64,000 nucleotides of DNA from Phorcus lineatus (Eukaryota > Mollusca > Gastropoda > Trochida > Trochidae), in assembly GCA_921293015.1 (NCBI GenBank), contig OV121087.1, forward strand, positions 3,484,501 to 3,548,500. Reading direction: 5' to 3'. How positions within the stretch are numbered: position 1 is the first letter of the stretch; each line of letters opens with the position of its first letter. Under the pieces are notes generated by a model. It had not been told where the DNA came from and searched no databases. It saw only the letters and a program-made list of their open reading frames with translations. Shown piece by piece: positions 25,311 to 35,461 of the stretch. Both the position numbers and the translations under genes were made by a program.

Positions 25311-27266
25311 TAGCTCATCAGGTCTGAAAGACCCGATGGGCTTATGGCATGGCAAGGCGTCCGGCGTTCGTCCATCCGTCCATCCGTCCGTCCATCCGTC
25401 CGTAAACTTTTCACTTTTTCGACTTCTTCTCCAGAACCAATGACTCTAGAGAGCTGAAATTTTATGTGCATACTCCTTGGCAAATGGGGATTCTAAATTG
25501 TAGATTTTGTGACCCCATGACCCCAAATGGGGTCACAAGGGTCAAAACCTTAAAAATGTATTTTAATCTTCTTCTCCAGTTCCAAAAGGTCCAGAGAGCT
25601 GAAAAGTTGTGTGTAGACTCCTTGGGCACTGGAGATTCTAAATTGTAGATTTTGTGACCCCATGACCCCAAATGAGGTCAGAGGGGTCAAAACATGAAAA
25701 ACCTATTTTCATCTTCTTCTCCAGTTCCAAAAGGTCCAGAGAGCTGAATAGTTGTGTGTAGACTCCTTGGGCACTGGAGATTCTAAATTGTAGATTTTGT
25801 GACCCCATGACCCCAAATGAGGTCAGAGGGGTCAAAACATGAAAAACCTATTTTCATCTTCTTCTCCAGTTCCAAAAGGTCCAGAGAGCTGAATAGTTGT
25901 GTGTAGACTCCTTGGGCACTGGAGATTCTAAATTGTAGGTTTGGTGAGCCCATGACCCCAAATGGGGTCACAGGGGTCAAAACCTGAGAAACCTAATTTC
26001 ATCTTCTTCTCCAGTTCCAAAAGGTCTAGAGAGCTGTAAAGGTGTGTGTAGACTCCTTGGCCAACGGGGATTCTAAATTGTAGGTTTGGTGACCCCATGA
26101 CCCCAAATGGGGTCACAGGGGTCAAAACCTAAAAAACCTAATTTAATCTTTTTCCCTAGTTCCAAAAGGTCTAGAGAGCTGAAAAAGGTATGTGTAGACT
26201 CCTTGGCCAACGGGGATTCTAAATTGTAGGTTTGGTGACCCCATGACGCCAAATGGGGTCACAGGGGTCAAAACCTAAAAAACTTGATTTCATCTTTTTC
26301 CCTAGTTCCAAAAGGTCTAGAGAGCTGAAAAAGTGTGTGTAGACTCCTTGGCCAACGGGGATTCTAAATTGTAGGTTTAGTGACCCCATGACCCCAAATG
26401 GGGTCACAGGGGTCAAAACCTAATAAAACTAATTTCATCTTTTTCCCTAGTTCCAAAAGGTCCAGAGAGCTGAAAAGTTGTGTGTAGACTCCTTGGGCAC
26501 TGGAGATTCTAAATTGTAGATTTTGTGACCCCATGACCCCAAATGAGGTCAGAGGGGTCAAAACATGAAAAACCTATTTTCATCTTCTTCTCCAGTTCCA
26601 AAAGGTCCAGAGAGCTGAATAGTTGTGTGTAGACTCCTCGGGCACTGGAGATTCTAAATTGTAGGTTTGGTGACCCCATGACTCCAAATGGGGTCACAGG
26701 GGTCAAAACCTTAAAACCTAATTTCATCTTCTTCTCCAGTTCCAAAAGGTCTAGAGAGCTGAAAAGGTGTGTGTAGACTCCTTGGCCAACGGGGATTCTA
26801 AATTGTAGGTTTGGTGACCCCATGACCCCAAATGGGGTCACAGGGGTCAAAACCTAAAAAACCTAATTTAATCTTTTTCCCTAGTTCAAAAATGTCTAGA
26901 GAGCTGAAAAGGTGTGTGTAGACTCCTTGGCCAACGGGGATTCTAAATTGTAGGTTTGGTGACATCTTGACCCCAAATGGGGTCACAGGGGTCAAAACCT
27001 TAAAATCCTACTTTCATCTTCTTCTCCAGTTCCAAAAGGTCTTGATAGCTTAATAGTTGTGTGTAGACTCCTTGGACAATGGGGATTCTGAATTGTAGGT
27101 TCGGTGACCCCTTGACCCCAAATGGGCAATGGGCCTTTTTTATTTGATTGTGAATAACTCGGACGTTGGGACAGGCTATCTTTCCTACACTGCCCATGAC
27201 CTCATGGTCTAAACCACAACACCTATTTCTATCAAAAGTCTGATGAGCTACAGAGCCCATGGCTCT
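25311..27266. mobile_element. Helentron-like non-autonomous element with internal 145-bp satellite
   Basis: The left part starts TAGCTCATCAG, then a small hairpin GGTCTGAAAGACC, then a (ccatccgt)n stretch. The right part has the inverse CTGATGAGCTA at 27240-27250, followed by a terminal hairpin AGAGCC-CAT-GGCTCT at 27252-27266 and a T run. Subterminal inverted repeats, a 3' hairpin, a microsatellite and a central tandem repeat together match the layout described for Helentron-associated elements (HINEs) in molluscs and insects. No Rep/helicase gene is present. Exact termini were not proven. Confidence 0.6.
25440..27125. repeat. Satellite core, ~145-bp unit, about 11-12 copies
   Basis: Each unit contains 'tgaccccatgaccccaaatg', 'ggggtcaaaacct', 'cttctccagttccaaaaggt' and 'gtgtgtagactccttgg'. 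Two subtypes are interspersed: one with 'gggcactggagattctaaat' and 'atgaggtcaga', the other with 'ggccaacggggattctaaat' and 'atggggtcaca'. Evenly spaced 65-residue minus-strand frames are the translated unit and not genes. 'gaccccaaatggggtc' is itself palindromic in each unit. Confidence 0.93.
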
Positions 27267-28200
27267 ATTTTTTTAAATCAAGGAATGTCATTTAAATAAT
27301 AGATTTTGAATAATGCCCTGTTATTATCAAGTTAATGGCATCACAGTTGTTTTTCATCAACAAGTACTGAAAAATGCTTTGATGTCAAATACAAGTGACT
27401 TCACAGTTCAATGACTTTTGAACTCTATAGAACATTTAAGACTTTAATAGAAACCAAATTATATACTAGTATGTCTACACTTTCATTGAAGAATAATGAA
27501 TTCTTTTTGTCAAATATCGATTGGGCCTGTTAGATCTAATGGCCAACAGAGACAGGAAAATGTCAATTCTTAGATATGACAGATAATGTCCTTTATGTAA
27601 TTCTACAGTAGAATACAAAGTTCGTTTTACGTTTGACTGTCCATTTTATGAAGATTTACGCTTAAAAATATATCCCTGAATGTTATTTATCAAAAACCTC
27701 ACTTATAGCTGTCATATGAACAACTATAAATGCATCCACTTTACTAGTCAAGCTTTGCACTTAAACTTGCTTTACTGCAGGTACACTTTCACCTACTCGT
27801 TGCAAAGAGCAGTTATCATTGCTCATTTTGTAGTGAATGTAACTCTCTAGTATAAGGGCTGTAGATGTTTATTTTTCTTCCCTCAATTCAATCAGTGAGA
27901 AATGGCCTAACATTAACTTACTTAGAAGATAAAGCTTAACATAATGATAAAGTTTTGAACCAAATATCTCTCTGTAAGAAAATTGATTTGAATTATCAAA
28001 TGTAATTGATAGAAGACAATGAATGATTCAATAAGGTTTTATAGTATGATATATGTCGCTTGCCGATGTAGATCTATTCTACGCAGTGGCATGCTTTATG
28101 AGCTTGCATTATAAGCCTGTGTGACGTAAGTGAAAGGTATTGAATGTCATTATCTTCATTGTGTTGCTATAGCTCACAGCAATCAATAGGATTCACCTTA
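27267..28200. other. Intergenic, nothing recognised
   Basis: AT-rich sequence with no supported gene. Confidence 0.45.
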
Positions 28201-28204
28201 TTAA

Positions 28205-28655
28205 AGGCACTATAGCACGTTTTTGTAAAAAAAATCTATTTGTTTAAATTTTCCCTTAAAAGTTTATGCAAAACAAATTTTCTTCAGACGGTAAGCATCT
28301 CATTACTAACACCGAAAAATCTGTAATTGTAGAATTATCTGTCAGTTAGAAATGCCTTCTTTGATAGGTATTCTAGAAGTTGAGCAATAAGGACAATTTT
28401 ATGGATCAGCAACTTCTTTATTCTGTGAGGGCGACGTTACATAGATTCTAATGTCAGACAGACAGATTATAATGTCGTTGTCAACATGACCTTAGCTGCT
28501 GCACATATATAAGTCTAATCTTAATTTCTTTAAAAACTATTTATGTGTAATTTGTATTTTGTGATGAATATGCTAGCCATTTAATATGTTTTCATGATTT
28601 TTTATCAGCACACATTAAAGCCAAAAAAAATTTCTAAAAAACATGGAGTGTTCCT
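28205..28655. mobile_element. TTAA-flanked MITE (piggyBac-type), 451 bp
   Basis: The left end is AGGCACTATAGCACG; the right end on the other strand is AGGAACACTCCATG. TTAA is duplicated at 28201-28204 and 28656-28659. TTAA duplication is the hallmark of piggyBac-type insertion. There is no open frame of transposase size. Its termini resemble those at 30563-31184 and 43769-44553. Confidence 0.65.
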
Positions 28656-28696
28656 TTAAGATATGTGATTATCATTCTCTCCGATCCTTGATTGAT

Positions 28697-30562
28697 GGTC
28701 GTAACCTTAAACATCTACATATATTGTGGCTCTTTGTCTTCATCAACATAACCTTAAACATCTACTCATATTGTGGCTCTTTGTCTTCATCAACATAACC
28801 TTAAACATCTACTCATATTGTGGCTCTTTGTCTTCATCAACATAACCTTAAACATCTACTCATATTGTGGCTCTTTGTCTTCATCAACATAACCTTAAAC
28901 ATCTACTCATATTGTGGCTCTTTGTCTTCATCAACATAACCTTAAACATCTACTCATATTGTGGCTCTTTGTCTTCATCAACATAACCTTAAACATCTAC
29001 TCATATTGTGGCTCTTTGTCTTCATCAACATAACCTTAAACATCTACTCATATTGTGGCTCTTTGTCTTCATCAACATAACCTTAAACATCTACTCATAT
29101 TGTGGCTCTTTGTCTTCATCAACATAACCTTAAACATCAACTCATATTGTGGCTCTTTGTCTTCATCAACATAACCTTAAACATCTACTCATATTGTGGC
29201 TCTTTGTCTTCATCAACATAACCTTAAACATCTACATATATTGTGGCTCTTTGTTTTCATCAACATAACCTTCAACATCTACATATATTGTGGCTCTTTG
29301 TCTTCATCAACATAACCTTAAACATCTACATATATTGTGGCTCTTTGTCTTCATCAACATAACCTTAAACATCTACTCATATTGTGGCTCTTTGTCTTCA
29401 TCAACATAACCTTAAACATCTACTCATATTGTGGCTCTTTGTCTTCATCAACATAACCTTAAACATCTACTCATATTGTGGCTCTTTGTCTTCATCAACA
29501 TAACCTTAAACATCTACATATATTGTGGCTCTTTGTTTTCATCAACATAACCTTCAACATCTACATATATTGTGGCTCTTTGTCTTCATCAACATAACCT
29601 TAAACATCTACTCATATTGTGGCTCTTTGTCTTCATCAACATAACCTTAAACATCTACTCATATTGTGGCTCTTTGTCTTCATCAACATAACCTTAAACA
29701 TCTACTCATATAATGGCTCTTTGTCTTCATCAACATAACCTTAAACATCTACTCATATTGTGGCTCTTTGTCTTCATCAACATAACCTTAAACATCTACT
29801 CATATTGTGGCTCTTTGTCTTCATCAACATAACCTTAAACATCTACATATATTGTGGCTCTTTGTTTTCATCAACATAACCTTCAACATCTACATATATT
29901 GTGGCTCTTTGTCTTCATCAACATAACCTTAAACATCTACATATATTGTGGCTCTTTGTCTTCATCAACATAACCTTAAACATCTACTCATATTGTGGCT
30001 CTTTGTCTTCATCAACATAACCTTAAACATCTACTCATATTGTGGCTCTTTGTCTTCATCAACATAACCTTAAACATCTACTCATATTGTGGCTCTTTGT
30101 CTTCATCAACATAACCTTAAACATCTACTCATATTGTGGCTCTTTGTCTTCATCAACATAACCTTCAACATCTACATATATTGTGGCTCTTTGTCTTCAT
30201 CAACATAACCTTAAACATCTACATATATTGTGGCTCTTTGTCTTCATCAACATAACCTTAAACATCTACATATATTGTGGCTCTTTGTCTTCATCAACAT
30301 AACCTTAAACATCTACTCATATTGTGGCTCTTTGTCTTCATCAACATAACCTTAAACATCTACTCATATTGTGGCTCTTTGTCTTCATCAACATAACCTT
30401 AAACATCTACCGGGTACATATATTGTGGCGTTTGTCTTCATCGTTTGTCTTCATCAACATAACCATAAACATCTACATATATTGTGGCTCTTTGTCTTCA
30501 TCAACATAACCTTAAACATCTACTCATATTGTGGCTCTTTGTCTTCATCAACATAACCTTAA
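28697..30562. repeat. Minisatellite, 47-bp unit, ~39 copies
   Basis: Near-perfect copies of cataaccttaaacatctact plus catattgtggctctttgtcttcatcaa. Variants (ctactcat versus ctacatat; ttaaac versus ttcaac; ttgtctt versus ttgtttt) occur in blocks, indicating segmental duplication within the array. One unit near 30400 carries a 7-base insertion and a small duplication. The array is continued at 31185-31340 after an inserted element. Confidence 0.95.
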
Positions 30563-31184
30563 AGGCACTAATGCACGCATTTACGGTTTAAATTGGCTAT
30601 TTTAAGGTTTACGAGGACTTATGCATTCACTTAAAGTTTCTATCGATGCAATGAAATACTTAAAATTCTTTACAATTGACCTGCAATCAACAATGAAAAA
30701 ATTTTGACAGCCGCTGTCGGCTTGGACATATAAAAAATCTAAGGTTAGCTGTGCACAAAACGGATATCTTATAGACAGTTGAACGCGGCTGAACTATTAT
30801 TATGTGCAGCTGTTGAATTTACCTAAACTCTGAACCGAGACTAAATCATGTAATATGTTTTATGAAAGCAATGTTGTAAATAAACCGATTTAATAACACA
30901 GCATTAGCATTGCTATAAGATTGACCAAAGCGGCTGCCGTTTCCGCTTTTTTGGTTATAAGCAAAATCTTAATATTTCCGATATCGTAGTTCACGCGGAT
31001 TTATTGTAACGTAACATTAAATACTTCCGGTCTTTAAAAATCAACTTTACTAATTGAATACGTAAATATTCGTTAAATAACTTACGAGGTAGATTACTTG
31101 AGTGAAGATCTTGAATAATATCGAGAGATATGCAGCATCTGTGCATTCGTTGTGTTAACGAAATAGTGGTGTGCACTAGTGCGT
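30563..31184. mobile_element. TTAA element inserted in the 47-bp array, 622 bp
   Basis: The repeat unit 'ccttaaacatc' is split: the left flank reads ccTTAA then AGGCACTAATGCACG, and the right end on the other strand reads ACGCACTAGTGCAC then TTAA and 'acatc'. Because the array gives the empty-site sequence, the TTAA duplication and both element ends are defined without ambiguity. No transposase frame. Related termini occur at 28205 and 43769. Confidence 0.85.
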
Positions 31185-31340
31185 TTAAACATCTACTCAT
31201 ATTGTGGCTCTTTGTCTTCATTAACATAACCTTAAACATCTACATATATTGTGGCGTTTGTCTTCATCAACATAACCTTAAACATCTACTCATATTGTGG
31301 CTCTTTGTCTTCATCAACATAACCTAGCTTAAACATCCAA
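31185..31340. repeat. 47-bp minisatellite, distal part
   Basis: About three and a half further 47-bp units, in phase with the array interrupted at 30562. Confidence 0.9.
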
Positions 31341-34300
31341 CCCTACAGCTTGAACAACTAAAATTATCTTGTATATGTATGATGTCAAGCGACAGCATCA
31401 TCACAATATACATTATAGCTCCAGGCAGGTAAAGTGAGACACTCACTAAACAAATTCAGTTTCTGTGGGTTCAAAGACCTTTGTTACAATAATCATAACT
31501 CTCGACTGACCTTCATAAATCAGGTCAGTACTTTTATTCTTATAATGTAGTTATTTTTGGAATATTAATTCACTCGTTTGTAGTATCATCATGTTTGATA
31601 TCAATTTGTTCTAAAGTTCAAATGAGAAAATTATTCTATTATAACTTTTTGTGACATTTCTCGTATTTACAATGCACCAGTACATGAAATAAAAATCTTT
31701 GGTTGAAAATCATTTATTAGTTCAAATATATTCCAAACAAATTACTGTACATGGTGATTGATGTACCAGTGCTAAGCAGATAGTAAGTAAGTAAGATATA
31801 AGTAACCGATACAAGAACCTGTATCAAAACCTTGTACTCTCCAAACAAAGAAGTTGTTATCAATTATTACCTTTCCATATTTGATTTCATACTTCTAAAA
31901 TTTTACTGAAAGAAGATTTATTTATGTCAATTCAACTCAAAGCTATGTCATTGTTTAGTTATTATGATTATTTAGGGTGATAAGAGTCCTTGGCTTTCAG
32001 AAAGAATAAATGATATAAAATACTCAAAGTGGGTGATAATAAGAATAACTATGAGATAGTATTGACTTGTCATCCTTGTTTATATATCACCTGTTTGTCA
32101 GGGAGTATGTTTTTTTACTTATTATCCATGTAAATTATTTGAATTGCTAATTTTTAGATAGTGGCTTTATATGCATGAAAAAGCAAAGTTGGTTAAAAGA
32201 TCAAGTTTTCTACAATATAAGTTCATGAAAACCTATCTGGAGGTGATATATGTTGATATTGGTAACTAAGTGTTAATCTGCTGATAATATCACCTGGTAG
32301 CCAGGTGTGATGTAATGACGTCCCTAGATAATGCGAGCATTTTGTTATCACCACTTTGAGCAAACTGTGTATGATTATCAGGCCTGATCTACGTCGTTAT
32401 TACATCACTCGGGAAATATTTACCGGTAGCGTTTATTAACCTTATCATACCATCAGCTAAAGGTAAGGATTTTTGTTCGTCATAAGTTTTTATCAATTGT
32501 TAGAATATTTTCAACTTTGAAGTGATTTTTTGTATGCACTTTTATAAATGTCTCGCAAGGTTTCATAAGAAAATTAATATTTTATTTTTCTAATTATCTA
32601 GAATGTTGTTCAAATACTCATTGTTTGTATATCCATCCAGGCCAGGGTTTAAAAAAGCCTTCAGACTTAGTGAAGTCTATGTTTTGAGTGAGATTCCTCC
32701 TTGTCCAGAGTACCTATGTGGGGTGAATGATAAGTAATGAAGCTCAAAGAAAACAATGAAACACCATGGAATCACACTTTGCATGTGTATTTACCTTTGT
32801 TTGTACTATATCACAAACTTTCATTACATTTGCTGAAAGTATTTGATTTCCACAGGTCTTTTCAATCAACTTGTTACTATTTTTATCTGGAACATATCAA
32901 GTGAAGATCTTTGATTTAGTATTTTCATAAGTTCTTTGATTTGAATTACCTTTTTTTTTTCCCCCGGTGTAAAAATCACTACTTATTGATTACACCATGT
33001 TTATATACCAAATCTTTTACTGGATAAGCATATGGGCCATCATATAATTTCCTTCTTAAAGATATAGTCAGTGGCAAACCCTGAGATGTTATCAATAATT
33101 ACAAAACTTTTGAATTTAATAATAATTCATTATTTTCCCTGTCATTTGCCTTTGCTCATGTAGCACGGCCACATGATTTTACATTTTTATATAAATCACC
33201 TTTCAACAGAGTGAGTAAATGTGTCATGTTCGGAATTCAAAATCATCTAGTTCAACTTGGTGCATGCAACATTTAATGTCCTAATTTGTTAGATGTCTGT
33301 TTAAAAAGTTTTGATTATCCGTTGAAGAATTTTGTTTTTAAAAAAGTGTTTCTAAGATATAGGCCTGAATATTCTTTGTAACGAAATTCGATACACAAAT
33401 TATAAAAATCTACACTTTACACTAAGCAATAATCTATGAGTGTTATGTATTCATGTAAAGGGAAAGACATGTAATGTAAATTAATACTTTGTGAAAAGCC
33501 TATTTTTCAAAGTTGATAGAAACTTAATAGAAGGTCATCTTAAGCAGGTAGATATTTATTTAATTTGATGTGACATTTAGATGTTTAATTCTTAAATCAA
33601 CAGCAGTATATATTCAATACTTAAATACTCAAAATTAAGATGTAAAGGTTTATATAAAGTTATAAAATCCAGACAGATCCAAATAGTTCAGAAAAAATTT
33701 AATTAAAAATCAAACTTCCTTATTCAAGCCAAGGTAATTGAAGAAAACTGAAAAATGTGATATTTGAAATTGAAGGAACTGTTTACTTTTAGACAATTTA
33801 ATTTTTTTTATTAGTTTTAGAATAACTTATATCACAATCAAATTTAATCATAGTTTTGAAGTATTTTTGTTTGTTTTAACTTAATTTAATTTCAGTGTCC
33901 ACCAGGCATTGTCAATTCTTATTTTAGTAAATTAATTGCGAAAGGTATGGTTACAGGATGTAAAAAGACTAATTAGATGTACAATTTTTTTATTGTTACA
34001 TAGCTGAAATGATTCAAATTCTGTCTATCTAATGCTAGAATGATATAGACCAGCTTACACTGAGGGAATGTGAGCTCTGCTCATTTCAGATTTGTTTCTT
34101 GTTGTACCAACATGTTCTCACTAAAGTAAACTGACACCAGGTTTATTTACCCTGACATGATATGAACAATAGTAATGAATATAATTAACATCAAATTATA
34201 AACAAGTACTTAGCTTTGACTTTTTTTTCAATTATTTTATGCCATTTTCTTCTTCACTTGATGAGATATACACGGTATTCAACAAGAAATGTCAAATATC

Positions 34301-35354
34301 CTCTATTTAAAAACATATAAGCATAAACAAACATTAAGCTTAGACCATTTTTTTCAGAAAAACAAAACTAAAAATTTGCTTTGTGCTTGATTATTCCTAT
34401 CTTATCAACATTTATTGCTGATCAATAAATTACAATTCACAACTTTTTTGAGAAAAGTTTGAGACAATAGTGCAAAATCTCTCTATTCAGACTGAATAAT
34501 TAAAAAACTATTTGAATTTGAATTTTGTTCAATAAACAGACCATTTTGTTGTTGTGAAACTACAAAGGGCTTTTAACAAGCAGGAAGTAAATTTTGTTCA
34601 AAGTTTATGAGATTTCCTTCATCAGAAAATTAAAATAGATTTTAAGTACTAGTATTTTGAATGAAGATTTTAAAAATGAGTTTTTTGGATAAATTGTGAA
34701 GGGGGTCAAACGACCCCCGAAACCTCACATTAAAAGTTTGGAAATTTAATGTGCTTTGACGGTACTCCCCTTATAGTGCAGTTGACTAGAAGAAATCTGT
34801 TTGTATTTAATTGATAGATTTACATTTCAGCTGTTATGTTACCATTTTCGATATTCATTTCCTAACATTTGACATTCAGATACTGTATTTATTTTACTCT
34901 GGTTACAATATTAATTTTCATCCTAGTATGAAGGGATGACTTCCCATGAAGTTTCCTTCCATCCAGAAAAGTGCTGTTCAGTTTTTGATTTTGCAAGTTG
35001 CAAAATTGACCGAAGAGGTTGTGTGGCTTGAGGGATCTTTGATAAACTAATTCTGAACTCTTGTCAAATTTTGGAGAGGGTTAATTGATTCTTCAAACCC
35101 CAAGCACTGCTGCCAAATTATGAACACTGATTTCATCAAAACCCCTCATTATTCTTTCCTAAATTATTTTACTTCAGTGATTTAGTTGAAATAGAATCAA
35201 TAATTATCATGTTAGTTGACTCATATGTGATGCATGAGTATGCCTGGTTCTGATCTTGTGCAATTTAGTGTGAAGCTTTTGCTGGGGTGATGAACAAAAT
35301 TCTGTAAAATGGTGAAAGTCACACAGTTGATACAAGTGTTCTGCATTATTTCAG
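31341..35354. other. AT-rich DNA upstream of the first recognised PAS exon
   Basis: Probably partly intron of the gene below. Contains a dyad region at 32291-32412 (CACCTGG-TAG-CCAGGTG, plus inverted 'gtgatgtaatgacgt' and 'acgtcgttattacatcac') and a GC hairpin GGGGGTC-AAAC-GACCCCC near 34702-34719. A possible but unproven exon lies at 34927-35031 (see findings). No bHLH or PAS-A exon was recognised. Confidence 0.4.
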
Positions 35355-35461
35355 GTTCAGCTGTTGCACCGGGTACCTTCCATCAGAGCAGATCGGGGCC
35401 ACGCCCTACAAAATCCTCCATAAAGATGATCTTGATGCGGTTGCTAACAGTCACATGAAAA
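35355..35461 (+). CDS. PAS gene exon a (PAS-B N-terminal part)
   Basis: Acceptor 'attatttcag|gttcag|ctg' offers two AGs six bases apart (35355 or 35361), both in the same frame. Translation from 35371 is GYLPSEQIGATPYKILHK followed by DDLDAVANSHMK. The GYLP and HxDD signatures are the PAS-B helix entry and the conserved His-Asp-Asp seen in CLOCK, BMAL and Met. The donor is 'aaaa|gtgggt' at 35462. The exon ends one base into a codon; with 'TA' of the next exon this gives Ile. Confidence 0.85.

Noticed and set aside
25462-27260. Series of evenly spaced 65-residue minus-strand frames
   Set aside because: Produced by the 145-bp satellite; no independent coding signal.
28697-31340. Regular short repeats that might suggest a CRISPR array
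   Set aside because: The units are contiguous with no unique spacers, there are no cas genes, and the genome is eukaryotic with introns and SINEs. The same reasoning applies to the other arrays.
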